Made by a program: the position numbers and the translations under genes. From Agapetus fuscipes (Eukaryota; Arthropoda; Insecta; Trichoptera; Glossosomatidae), in the NCBI GenBank assembly GCA_951799405.1, contig OX637353.1, positions 2,728,001 through 2,792,000 on the forward strand: a stretch of 64,000 bases of DNA, given 5' to 3'. Positions 1-10,720 of the stretch are shown in pieces (the first letter of the stretch is position 1; the number at the start of each line of letters is the position of its first letter). A model generated the notes under the pieces. The model saw nothing but the letters and a program-made list of their open reading frames with translations, was not told where the DNA came from and searched no databases.

Positions 1-120
1 TTAATGCAGAGGAACTTGATTTCCCGTTTCGGGCCAAATTTAAGTGATTGGTTAACTCGTAGTACCGGCAAAATGCAATCGGCGTCTCCAAAAATGAGAA
101 CCTGCGTAGCACCTCATTAG
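1..120 (+). repeat. Degenerate SINE-B fragment at window edge
   Basis: The words GATTTCCCGTTTCGG, TACCGGCAA and AATGAGAACC appear in the same order as in the body of the complete SINE-B copies near 29740-29840. The tRNA-like head would lie left of the window. The spacing and intervening bases have drifted, so this is an old partial copy or a chance-assisted match. Confidence 0.45.
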
Positions 121-2534
121 ATGCTAAAGACCCTCAAATTTAGAAAGACGCGATGCTTATAGGACAAGCTTACTTAAAACAAAACAAAAAGCATTATAGA
201 CATGCATTTATTGAAAAAATTTATGTTCACAGATATAATTTTTTTGATAATATTTCTTACACTGAAAACCCAATTCCATAACAAATTGTTGAAGCAGAAA
301 ACAATATTTCAAACTTCCTTGGAAATCCCCAATCTGTACTAAGCTTGTGTGTGTATGTATACTCTGTTATGCTTATGATATATCGTGATCAGATTAAAAA
401 AACTGAAACTTATAAATCATTGTTTAAGTCATCGGATGCACTTGTCGTTTGCTAGCGCCAGTAACGACCGTTATAAATCTAATATCGGCGCTACGAGCTA
501 CGAGCTACCAACTGGAGGCGTGGGTACATCAAGATAGTTTACAAGTATGTAGTAAAGGACAGCGAGTAAGTAACAAGTTATCTCAAAGGAATTAGGTTTG
601 GTGAGAACTCAAGATAGCAAACTAAAACACTTTTTCTAAAAAAACACCCATATTTGTTATAAAGAGTATGTTGGAAAAAAATATCGTTGATTGTACGAGG
701 TATAAGTACATATAGGTATAAGTACGAGTATACGTCTAAATAATTATTAGAAAAAATATTTATCGTATCGTTGAAACACGAATCACATTTACAAAAATAT
801 CATTATACTGACGATCTTCTATCTTACAATTTGTAACGGTTAAAAATAGGCAATGATTCAGAAGATTTTAAATTTAAGAACTTAAAATTAAATGTTGTTT
901 TAATTGCTCTATCCAAACTTAATGTCGGACTCCTGCTATCAGACGAGTATTAAAACAATTCAATTTTTTTTATTTTTTTATTATGCATTACTATCATCTT
1001 GTAATCTTGACTTATTTGTTATTGTAACAGTCAATATGACGGTCAGAATTTTCATCCAGCAACGTCATTGCACTGTAGCTTTCAGCGTCTTTATTTTCAA
1101 TACATTATGTCATTTTCTAGGACACTCAACTACTTTCTTGTCCACCTGATCTGTGTGAACGCCGCACAAAGGCTACGATCCGTAATCTGTTTTAATAGCG
1201 GCGAGTTAGCCGGCAGCGCCTTGAAAATGGGAAAGGATTTTCACTTATGGAAATAAATTTTTCGCAGTGCTGCAGAAATCTTAATTATAGTGAGCAGGTT
1301 TAGATCTCTTTAAAATTACAACTGAATATCCACAGTGAAATATAACAATACGATTATTATTGACGTATGTATTTCATTAATAATTCCACTGTTTGCTTGA
1401 ACTACAATACGAGGCAGAATCTTGGATTAAACCATACGAGTATGTGGCAGCAAAGTGGCAGTGGCTCGTATAGTGGCAGTGAGTAGAACTTGTTTGTTAG
1501 ATCGAAGGTAATATCTATTTGTTCAAACGTTAGCTTAAAATTGAGACAACCGGATAAGAACGGTAGCAAAAAGTTTCCCAGGTCAGGAAGGTATAGAATA
1601 AAAGAGCTATATTTGGCAGCAATTCAAATGTAAAAAAATATGTCTTAAAAATATTTTCTGTAAATAAAGAAAACAAGTGGGGTCCAATTAAGGACCTTTT
1701 TTGAGTTGCTGCCCAGAGCATAGTCAATATGATTTTCAACAAGAAACTTTTTTCAGCGCAGGGACTCATTCAAATTTTGAATGTTGTTGATGCAAATGCA
1801 GAACATCGCTTACACTCGATGTTCGACGAGGATATTAATGATTTATTGACTGACAATGATGATGCAACGAGTTTTTAAAACTTATTTTAAGTATCATAAA
1901 TATTCGAAAATACGCAAATATTATTCATTATGCTGTTGTTCATCCAAAAATGTGTTTTCTTTCATTCTTATATGTGGATGTAGGTTTATAAAAACGTTCC
2001 AAAAAGACTAAACGTTGAGCAATGGTCTCGTCAGATTATTCAAGCTAGCATGCCAGCAATAAAAGGGAAAGATGGCAGCCAAAATAAATAAAAAATGCAT
2101 TAAAGGCATGACCCAATTCCATAAGTGATTAGCATGTTATATAAATCAATATACTTCCACTGTGCATAAAATACTTACTTAACTATATCACAAGATAACG
2201 TATTTAAGAATAAATTCAAGGCGTTGGACAAGAGTGGGAATACCACTATTTAAAAGCAAAGGATGTTCCACGGCTATCGGCATAAAATTCATAAACAATG
2301 ATTGCACTTCTTTAAATTATGGAAAACTACTCCTCACGACTTTTTCGCTCCAGGATTTTATTACATGAAACAGTTTATTCACTTTACGTATATAGGTTGT
2401 AAATAATACAAGTATTGGAAAAAACTAGGCTGGTTCACTAATATATTTATTTGCTTTTCAACCTTAACAACGATTATGCATTCCTGTAGTCTTTAAAAAT
2501 CAATTTATTTTATCATGTTTATACTTCAACGTGA
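121..2534. other. AT-rich unique sequence, no gene recognised
   Basis: No recognisable gene is present. The reading frames are short and AT-driven. One segment at about 1983-2087 (+) reads open for some 35 codons after an acceptor-like TGGATGTAG and loosely resembles a helix-turn-helix transposase N-terminus; this is too weak for a gene call. A small duplicated word (ACGAGCT twice) lies near 495-510. Confidence 0.6.
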
Positions 2535-2784
2535 TAATCTAAATCTAAGCTGCAAAGATATGTATCATTTGAGATTCATATTAAATGCATTCCCACAAGC
2601 AGACATGCATAATTTCGCGCTTGCACATGCCTCATGTGGACCTAAAATATAAAAAACACAATCTCCAATGAACATAAGCCCTGCAACTCTTGCCGACCTT
2701 CCCTGAAGCAGGGGTGACATTGGCAAAGTGAACCATTTTTTACAGTATGGGTGGTCAGCCGCATACCAACCTATCAGTCAAGGA
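2535..2784 (-). repeat. SINE-A copy, near full length
   Basis: The plus strand begins with the TCTAA-type tail (reverse complement of TTAGA), then AAGCTGCAAAGAT, and ends with CCTATCAGTCAAGGA, which is the reverse complement of the SINE-A 5' end. The sequence beyond 2784 (a tract with AATATATAAAAC) resembles the LINE 3' UTR upstream of SINE-A in the 26-kb element. This copy may therefore be a truncated LINE rather than an independent SINE. Confidence 0.85.
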
Positions 2785-3354
2785 GTACAAGCAAGTAATA
2801 CAATCAAATATATAAAACAAATAAACTCTAAACAATTAAACAGTAAAAAATTAAAAAACTACAAAACATATTTTTTTAAATTTAAAAGCCTCATAAATAA
2901 ATATAATAAATGAATATAATAGGATCTAAAAGTGTTAACCACTAATTGCGTTCGGTTTTGAATAATAAAATACAGTATGAGAGCTTTGTTTGCATTGTTA
3001 AAGTGCATTTTTTCATATTAATGAACTGTTATTAATGAACAATCGATATACAAACTGCCAACTTTTCCGGTTATCATAATATTCCGTGAATATGATAATA
3101 GAATTATGCAGATGTGAAGCCAAGACTGAGTTAGACTAATTCATATTCCGGGTATGTCCATATCGTATTATCTGTATGCTAAGCAAGCAGGAGCGTGCTA
3201 CTGGTGTAAGCTTCCCAGAAAGCCATTGTCTGCGCGCGGGACAGAAGATGCGCGCGTCAAGCCCAAGCAAGCCTTCCTTACGACTACATCACTTCATATA
3301 GAGTACGCGTTACACGCCAATTTCAACCAATACCGTGAGCTCTAATATTGCCAA

Positions 3355-3400
3355 GATAGATCTTAGATAGATCCCGATAGATCCCGGATAGATCCCGGTT
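3355..3400. repeat. Short minisatellite, TAGATCCCG-type
   Basis: Four imperfect tandem copies of a unit like ATAGATCCCGG follow each other. It is a short local duplication with no coding content. Confidence 0.7.
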
Positions 3401-3479
3401 CGTTCTTTTACAATAAAAAATAAATTCGTGAAAAAAATACAACTGAACGACAAAGTTGTGCTTGACCAGACACAGGTCA

Positions 3480-3582
3480 ATTTGTCAACATTTACGGCTT
3501 ACACGGCCAGCTGATGATGCTGGAGAGATGTTTTCTGGGATCTGTTGCCTGGTTTAGGGGAGCTGGAGCTTCCGGACGTTTT
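3480..3582 (-). repeat. Fragment of a PLE-type 3' terminal repeat
   Basis: On the minus strand it reads ACGTCCGGAAGCTCCAGCTC, then CAACAGATCCC and CCAGCATC. This is the same order as at 6890-6966, where the sequence follows a hammerhead-type core. The upstream half of the core (CTGANGA and stem II) is missing; the copy begins within the poly-A/ACGTC segment. Confidence 0.6.
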
Positions 3583-3591
3583 TTTTTAATA

Positions 3592-3745
3592 TTTTAATGG
3601 AATCATTCATTAATAATTACCCATTGACTTCTGTTAAGCTATGGTCAAAGTTATCACCAAGGACTCAAATCGGTTGTTTTTATTTCAAACCCACCAGTTA
3701 AAGTTACCGTCTTCACCCGCTTGACAACAGCGCCTACGATTCTAA
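3592..3745 (-). repeat. SINE-D copy, degenerate tRNA-like head
   Basis: On the minus strand the head reads GGCGCTGTTGTCAAGCGGG, resembling a Leu/Ser-type box A. It is followed by a decayed box B (CGATTTGAGTCC) and a body containing TGACCATAGCTTAAC and GGGTAATTATTAATG. The body matches the second copy at 46430-46520. Confidence 0.55.
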
Positions 3746-3876
3746 TTATTTCAAATTTGATTCAAAAGAGAAACATTGGCGAGCGGAATTATGTAAAAAG
3801 TAATTGACGGTCTTACGTCAGAAACTATATTAAAAATCATAATTTCTTTGTTGTTTACAGCACATATTATTATTTA

Positions 3877-4114
3877 GGGCCTGTTGCACCAACCTTCAAT
3901 CAATATTTGATTGACACATCAAATTTGAATGCTTGATTATGGTAAGGACCCCGGTTAAATATTTATCGAAAGTGGGTGGTAATATGATGGAATTTGAACA
4001 GGAAAGATGATGTACATCAGCTGATTTACATTTATGCAACAAAATTTTTATTTGATAGGTGAAATCACACTTAATTTTGATTTAAGTCTGATTGGAGTTT
4101 GGTGCAACAGGCTC
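3877..4114. mobile_element. Non-autonomous inverted-repeat DNA transposon (MITE), 238 bp
   Basis: The ends are GGGCCTGTTGCACCAA and TTGGTGCAACAGGCTC, near-perfect inverted repeats. The left flank is TTA and the right flank is TAA. A three-base TTA/TAA target is typical of PIF/Harbinger-like elements, but here the two flanks are not identical, so the assignment is tentative. There is no open frame inside; mobility would have needed a transposase supplied elsewhere. Confidence 0.75.
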
Positions 4115-4117
4115 TAA

Positions 4118-4666
4118 AGGTACACTCTAAGTGATTGATTACGAAAAAATATAACACCAGAACAAGATATCACGTAAGAACTCTGAGCTCTACGTAATCC
4201 AGGACTAGTTGTAAATACAGATGATCTACAAAAGTAAAATACTACTAGAACACCTTATTTTATTTATAATAACATGATAAACAAATCATTTACCCTTAAA
4301 GGTAAATGAATTTATTAATAAACCGTATCTTGTTAATATTTTGATGTCGTTGATAAATAGGTGGGTATCGCTCTCTGTGTGGAGTGTATGAAGCTCACAG
4401 CTTTCTCTTTCCCGCTCATACAAATCATCTTCAGGAGCACTGTGTGAATGCCCCAGGTAGGGACGGGGCTCTATTCTAATTGTTTGATCATATCACTCGT
4501 TCATGTATCTCATGAGAAAGTATTGTCTACACCGGGATAAAAAAAAATGTTTATATTAATTCATGGGATGGGTCATAAATACTGAAAATTAAGGTTTCAC
4601 CCATAATGTTGCATATTATTTTCACACCATGAGAAAATTGTCAACAACTCAATAAATATTATTTTT
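4118..4666. other. AT-rich sequence, nothing recognised
   Basis: No coding or repeat signature was recognised. A GC-richer patch around 4370-4470 lacks a convincing frame. Confidence 0.5.
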
Positions 4667-4919
4667 ATAATCTATCTATAATCTATAATCTAAGTTGCAA
4701 GGATATATTCATTTAAAGCTCTCAGATGTATGCCCACAAACCAACAAGTGTAGTTCGCGCTTACAAATGCTGAATGTGTACTTACAAATAAAATCCAAAC
4801 CTCAAATGAACATAAGCCCCACAACTTTTGCCGACCTTCCCTGAAACAGGGGTGACATTGGCAAAGTGAACCATTTTTTACAGTATGGGTGGTCAGCCGC
4901 ATACCAACCTATCAGTCAT
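4667..4919 (-). repeat. SINE-A copy, full length
   Basis: It contains the complete unit from the AT-rich tail through AAGTTGCAAGGATATATTCA to ACCAACCTATCAGTCA. It is close to the 3' UTR of the 26-kb LINE, sharing the subfamily words AACAAGTGTAG and CCCCACAACTTTTG, so it is a young copy. A 70-codon frame in it is a translation of the repeat, not a gene. Confidence 0.9.
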
Positions 4920-4988
4920 TTGGGCATGCATTTAATATGAATCTCAAATGATACACCTCTTTGCAGCTTAGATTTAGATTTAGATTAG
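4920..4988 (+). repeat. SINE-A 3'-end fragment, abutting an inverted copy
   Basis: The words GGGCATGCATTTAATATGAA and TTTGCAGCTTAGATTTAGATT are the 3' terminal 70 bp of SINE-A in plus orientation. They directly touch the 5' end of the minus-strand copy. The tail here is an AGATTT hexamer run rather than TTAGA. Confidence 0.8.
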
Positions 4989-6288
4989 TACCTTTCATAA
5001 AAATAATTTAAAAAAACGGTTCATCCAAAATATGTTTTTTTTTCTAAATTAAGTCAAAACGATGTTTTTGCTATTTACTCTGCAAACGTACTCTAATTCA
5101 CACAAGTTTACAATCATTCATATTTTTCATTGCTTTCATACATATTCTTATTTTAAATTCACTCCGTATATCCCATTATTTGGGCCAATTTGACAAACAC
5201 TTCTAAGCGTCATATTAGCGATTTTCCTCAAATAGTAAATTGTAAGTCAAATCAAATCTATGTACACGATAGATTATATTCAAATCAAACGAAATGTATA
5301 TACAATAAAACATGAAATTTATCAAATAAAAGAAAGATCATAACGTTTAGAACAATGTCTCTTGAGAGTTAATTTGGATAATAAAATTAGCACACTAGTA
5401 TATCATAATACAATGTATTGTCCTGAAAAAACCCTATTTTTGAAATTTGTTTCGTGAAGTAATATTTTGTTATAATAAATCATAGGAAATTAGCAAGGTT
5501 AACTCCGCGCGCCCGGGGTCGCTAATGGCTGCGCGCAGAAACAGGGAAGCCGCGTGTATTCTTTTCCGTTTGACACAGTTTGTAATGTATAACTGTAATT
5601 GATGAAGTTTTAAATTATAGTTTGTTTGTAAACTTTTTCTTATCTACCGCGGTACTGTAGAAACATTTTAAAGGACGCAAAGGATAGCATATTCTGCATA
5701 TAAATATAAGTAAAAAATTTAACAAATAAGTTTTGATGACATTTTGATTTAGAATCATAAAAAAAACATTGTAAACATTTGCATACTAATATAAGTAAGA
5801 AAATGATTTGAAAAGATAAGTTAATGTATGAACATAGTGATATTTTTGCTTGTCCAAAGTATAAGACCTAGAGATACCAAATTTTGGCTACATCAACTTT
5901 TTTGGACATGTATTAAGTATGAATAACATGGCATTACACCAACTTGAAAATTCAAGATGGCTGCCATACAAAAAAAACATAAAATTGCACTTTTCTTAAA
6001 TAATGATAACTGATATATTGTCATCATTATTTTTTCCAAAAAGTGAATCAAAAGTATAGCTGCCATACAAAGTGAAAACATTCCATACAAAATGTATTGG
6101 CAATTTTCTTGGTAGTCAAAGGGTTAAAATTAGATAAAAGGCTGCGATTCTTAAAATTTTATAAATACCAATAATAATCAGTCGTTACGTTTTCAAAATA
6201 TAACTAAAAAGTTTACCCACCATACAAAGTCCAAGTTTGCATACAAAAGGGTTCAATGACCATCTATAATACTCTAGATTCTATATTC
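4989..6288. other. AT-rich sequence with CATACAAA-type repeats
   Basis: No gene was recognised. A CpG-rich patch at 5505-5565 (CGCGCGCCCGGGGTCGC) has no usable frame. The word GCTGCCATACAAA and close variants recur at about 5958, 6059, 6085, 6215 and 6240, suggesting an old simple or interspersed repeat. Confidence 0.5.
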
Positions 6289-6533
6289 TAGAATCTAAGT
6301 TGCAAACATATATTAAAATTAAAAACTCATATCAAATGCATGCCCACAAACAGACACGGGTAAATTCGCGCTTAAAAACGCTGAATGTGTACTTACAAAT
6401 TAAAACCAAATCTCAAATGACCATAAAACCTGCAACTCTTGCCGACCTTCCTTGAAACAGGGGTGACATTGACAAAGTGAATTATTTTTTTCACTATGGG
6501 TGGTCAGCTTTATACCAACCTATAAGTCAAGGA
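6289..6533 (-). repeat. SINE-A copy, full length
   Basis: The unit is bounded by GAATCTAAGTTGCAAACAT and CCTATAAGTCAAGGA. It is diverged but shows every segment of the consensus. It lies immediately before a SINE-C 3' fragment. Confidence 0.85.
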
Positions 6534-6546
6534 TCTTTCTTGTGTA

Positions 6547-6635
6547 ATTGGCGCTTTTTCCAGAGAAGACCAACCTCGCAGAGGGCTCTTGAGGTGTGAT
6601 TCACACAAAACGGCGCTCAACAAATAAATCAACCA
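6547..6635 (+). repeat. SINE-C 3'-end fragment
   Basis: The words TTGGCGCTTTTTCC, CTCGCAGAGGGCTCTTGA and GCGCTCAACAAATAAATCA match the 3' end of the SINE-C copy at 26823-27128. The head is absent. Confidence 0.75.
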
Positions 6636-6844
6636 AATATTGATATTAATTTAAGTATTTATATGGCTATATCCATATTGTACGAGTATGCAGGAACACA
6701 CCGCGGTGGAATAAAATTGATTTATTATTGATATATTATATTTTTATTAAAACGGCATAAGCTGGTAGATGATTCTAGCCTTACAAACGTCATACATTGG
6801 GTTAATTTTTGCTAGAAAGTCGAGTGCAGATTCTATGCAATTTA

Positions 6845-7005
6845 TTAAAAATGAAAGGTTGCAAAGTGAGTGCCTCATCAACTAATGATAGTGAACAAGA
6901 TGCTGGAGTGAAGTTTTCCGGGATCTGTTGCCGTGGTCTGTGGGAGCTGGAGCTTCCGGACGTTTCGCCCATTTCTACGATGGGCTTCTTCAGCGTGAAG
7001 TATGA
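6845..7005 (-). repeat. PLE-type terminal repeat with a hammerhead-like core
   Basis: On the minus strand, CTGAAGA is followed by a GCCCAT/ATGGGC hairpin, then GAAACGTC and CGGAAG, matching a hammerhead ribozyme layout (positions 6953-7000). The downstream part is shared with the fragment at 3480-3582. On the plus strand the word AAAATGAAAGGTTGCAAAG also occurs near 42770 and, inverted, near 39090, next to other PLE ends. An 80-codon open frame over this stretch has a repeat origin and is not called a gene. Confidence 0.65.
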
Positions 7006-9921
7006 TGATGATGAAGATCTTAATGAGAACTGTGATGAGACCTCACAGTAATCAATTTTGACTTAATAGTAAAAGTATCATGTGATTAATGCTCTCGATT
7101 GTTTTTAACAGAGGTCCTATGTTTTAATCAATAAGTGTCAATTTATTGAATTTGATTGACAGTTCATCTATTTATGGTGAATATTGATGGAAGGGAAACC
7201 GCAAGTGGCTTTGACTCATCAGTTGATTGACTTGAGATAATAGAGCTCGTGAACATTGTAATTTACACCGCAATTAAAGCAATCGAGAGTGAAGGGCGGA
7301 GAGCGCGACAACAGCACAGAATAGTCTGCGTAGCAATCTGTGGAAGCGTAGAGGCCTACGACCCACAACCACGAACAGCTAAAGTGAAATAACTGAAAAA
7401 AAATGAACTGATACGAAATGAAACGAAAGAAATAATAAAACTTGTTGAAGTGCGTCAGAGAGGGGGGGGGGGGGTGAGGTGACAGTTGATTCCTATCCTT
7501 TGTAGCAGTAGTGTTAGCTACGTAGCATTGTGATACGTTGCACTTCACTTGAGACACTGAAAGGAAATGGTGATTGATATCGGTTTTGAATAACCAAAAT
7601 TAAATTGGAGTAAAAACACATACAGCGATTTTTCATTCCATAACCAAAAATCTGGCAAAGGAATGGTTTGCAAAAACATCAAGTTCTCATAGTTTTGATA
7701 TTGAAAAGGATGTACTTGAGTTGTTCTGCGGATTGTTCTTCTTGTGAAACTATTCTTGTACTCTGTCTTTCTATTTAACTTTTCACCAAGTAAGCAATTT
7801 AACTCTTCATGGCCGTGAGTAGGTAAGAGATGCTTGATTAAAAGAATTGCGAGCACTTTATGTACAAATATAATGGAATATGTAAAAGTAACTTTAATTA
7901 AGTAAATGGTAAATATTTTAAATCGTAATACCAGATTTAAAGATTACTTTTTAAACAATAGTATTCTACCTTTAAGTGTGACTACACCATACATCAAACA
8001 TAAACCATGCATCTCTAGCCACCTTTCTCTGAAAACAAGAATTCAAAAGACAAAAAAAACTTGTGATTTTCACGCAAACAATACGTATTTATTTTCAAAA
8101 ATGTAGTTTGTAAGTTTATTCACACATTCAGCGATTATTTTAGTAAATACAAGATTCAATGTTAGGATTTTCACTCCACGAGTCTACAGTCCCTGCGATT
8201 CATCAATCACTTGACATAGAGTGAGAGAAAGGGGAATTTTTTGCATAGAGGTGTCTTTGTCGAGCTACGACAATAAAAGTTATCGTCAGAACAGTGAAAG
8301 ACGCTGAAAAAGCCAAAAGGGAATAAAGGCCGCGTGCTATTTTTGGCACGTACGTGTGAGTAAAAGAAACAATTCACACAGGAGATACTGAAACAATCGT
8401 GATCTTGAAATTTTAAAAAATCATAAGCACTCAGGACCAGCATGAGGTCTGCACGTGAATTATCATAGACAATATTGTGTCGTCATCCAGCCAGGTTGCT
8501 AGGAAAAAGGCAAAAAAATTGTAGTTGGTTGCTGAGGACAGCAGTTTTATACAAAACTGACGTTGCTCGCAAATAATAAAATTTCATTGAAAAACTTTTT
8601 GCGTAAAGATAGCAAGTGAATTCAACAGTCTTTGAACTTAAGTGTAAGGTTAATGCTAAGGAATATTTATTATAAAAGCCCTTTGAAAGTTTGGTGCATA
8701 CAAACTTGTACATTCTGTTTTACAAGGTGACAAAAACACTTCCTGGTGAAACAAAGTCTTTCAATTTCTCACAAAAAGGCTGTAAGTATACCTACCAGTG
8801 TGTGTCAAACTGTGTTCCTGGTTACGACAGTAAATACATTTGCCAAAATATATTGAAGGGGACCGAGAAAGATAGACGTCTCCAATTATCTTCCTCAAAA
8901 CGATTTAGTATAACTTACCTACTATTAACAAATTTGCACATAATATGTGTTTCTGCTTTAAAAGATGATTAAGACTGTCAACCATATGTGTTTACATTCA
9001 AAAAGTATTTTTATCATTTTGAGTAAAAAATATATTGTAATATCTGTATTTCATAAAATACACGTAGCACTGCAGTTTGTTTACAAATTAAAATTCATTT
9101 GGAATTTAAAATTAATTGTTTCCCGATTTTAAAAATAATCTAATACAATAACAATAAAATATCATATCCGATTAAAAAATATATATCACCATCTTAAAGG
9201 AAAAATTGATTAAGTACTGATTCACTGATTTGAGAAACCGTGGAATTTTTTTTTTTATTTATAATTTTTTTGAATGAATTCAAACACTACAAAAATATTT
9301 TATTGGGTGTAACTTCTCATAGAAAGTGAACTAATTATGAGGAAGTACTCATGACAACTTTCTAGACTACAGGATTTTTATCTCTCGTAGGAAATAGGAA
9401 ATAGGGTGCATTTATCTAAGAAACCCATCTTAGGTTAATATGTCACTTATTCAGTTTTACATTCAATGTATCGATATGTTTATTTCAACTTGTCAATCAA
9501 ACAGAAATATCACTAAAAACAATTAATTTTAACCATTAAAAGAAATTACAGTAAACTTTTCCACACCGTTGAAGTGGACACGACAATGGTTAAGTGCATA
9601 AAGTTAGTCAGACAGCCGTCTATGAGAGCTTTTTGCGCTGATGCTTCTCTGTGAGACGTGACAACCTTTAGTGAGGGACTTTGTACGAACCTGAAACTAT
9701 AAGCTGCCAAAGTATTGCTCGAGCAGGTGGTCTTAACAGCCTTCAAACATCGATTATATCTTCAAGAATACACGTGTACACCCAGTAAGTTGTAGACCTA
9801 CCTGTATGTTACTATATACTGGTAGAAGCTTTTCAAATATTTAAGTAAAAAAATAATTCATGCAGAAATAGTAACGGAGATGTAATAAAGCAATTTGACA
9901 ATTATTCACAGTTAAAGAGTT
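7006..9921. other. Unique sequence, no gene recognised
   Basis: There is no recognisable gene. A run of 13 G lies at 7462-7474. A plus-strand frame at 8691-8972 (93 codons) has five cysteines in a short span (positions about 31-52) but starts without a signal peptide and matches no family I know. Other frames are AT-driven. Confidence 0.5.
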
Positions 9922-10173
9922 CCTTGACTTATAGGTTGGTATGCGGCTGACCACCCATGCTGTAAAAATGGTTCACTTTGCCAATGTCACCCCTGTCTCA
10001 GGGAAGGACGGCAAGAGTTGCAGGGTGTATGCCCATTTGAGATTTGGTTTTTATGTTGTAGGTTCACATGAGGCATGTGCAAGCGTGAACTTGTATGTGT
10101 CTGGTTGTGAGAATGCATGTTATGTGAATCTCCAATGTAACATATCTTTGCAACTTAGATTAGATTAGATTAG
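9922..10173 (+). repeat. SINE-A copy, full length, plus strand
   Basis: The unit starts at CCTTGACTTATAGGTTGGTA and ends in three TTAGA units. A box A-like GGTTGGTATG and a box B-like GGTTCACTTTG are spaced as in tRNA-derived promoters, so RNA polymerase III transcription is possible but weakly supported. The sequence upstream of 9922 is not LINE-like, so this copy behaves as a SINE with a defined 5' end. Confidence 0.9.
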
Positions 10174-10270
10174 AAAGAATGAGTCGGGCTAAAAATACCC
10201 ATACGTTTTTTTTAATACCTAATAGTACTCATGGATGAAGATTTATTATTTAGCATGAATTAGGTGTGTT

Positions 10271-10388
10271 GCAAACGACGTTAGCCATGTTGAAAGCACC
10301 GGTTCCCATAGATCACCGAAGTTAAGCAACATTGGGCGTGGTCAGTGCTTGAATGGGTAACCGCTCAGGTACACCGCGTGTCGTTGGC
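10271..10388 (+). repeat. 5S rRNA-derived head of a chimeric SINE (SINE-C)
   Basis: All 118 bp align by eye with 5S rRNA. It starts with a GCCAACGAC-like GCAAACGAC, contains GATCACCGAAGTTAAGCAAC (internal promoter box A region) and GGGTAACCGC, and ends with CGTTGGC. Several substitutions and its direct continuation into a tRNA-like block at 10394 argue against a functional 5S gene. Confidence 0.85.
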
Positions 10389-10720
10389 ATCTTGGACCGG
10401 TCCGTAGTCCGTAGTGGCAACACTTCGGACTCGTAAATGGAAGGTTGTGGATTCGGATCCCGGCGGAGCACAAAAATATACCATTTATATTTCGAATGTG
10501 CTCTTCGCTGGGTTGAAAAATTCATAAACCTTTACCAATGACCGGTCACCAAAGGTCCATCAAGCCTCACAGCAACTGGGTCTTGCTTGAGTATTGGCGC
10601 TTTGTAGTGACGACCAAGCTCGTACACCTCTGCGGCACTACAACAAGTGTCATAGACCCCTAGAGTCTTTAGAATCTAGGGAGTCTCCCGCACAGGATTT
10701 CTTAAAAAAAAAAAAAAATA
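10389..10720 (+). repeat. SINE-C tRNA-like head, body and poly-A end
   Basis: Right after the 5S-like block comes GGACCGGTCCGTAGTCC, then GTAGTGGCAACAC (box A region) and GGATTCGGATCCC (box B region). The body includes GCACAAAAATATACC and ACTGGGTCTTGCTTGAG. The 3' end is GGGAGTCTCCCGCAC followed by an A-rich run. With the 5S block this makes a 450-bp composite SINE with two potential pol III promoters. Confidence 0.85.

Noticed and set aside
4420..4450. A further hammerhead core (CTGAAGA on the minus strand)
   Set aside because: No stem II hairpin or correctly placed GAAA follows.
8691..8972. A small cysteine-rich secreted protein
   Set aside because: It lacks a signal peptide, the cysteines do not follow a pattern I know, and the start is arbitrary.
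10271..10388. A functional 5S rRNA gene
   Set aside because: It has several substitutions in conserved positions, no terminator T-run at its end, and a direct continuation into the tRNA-like SINE head.
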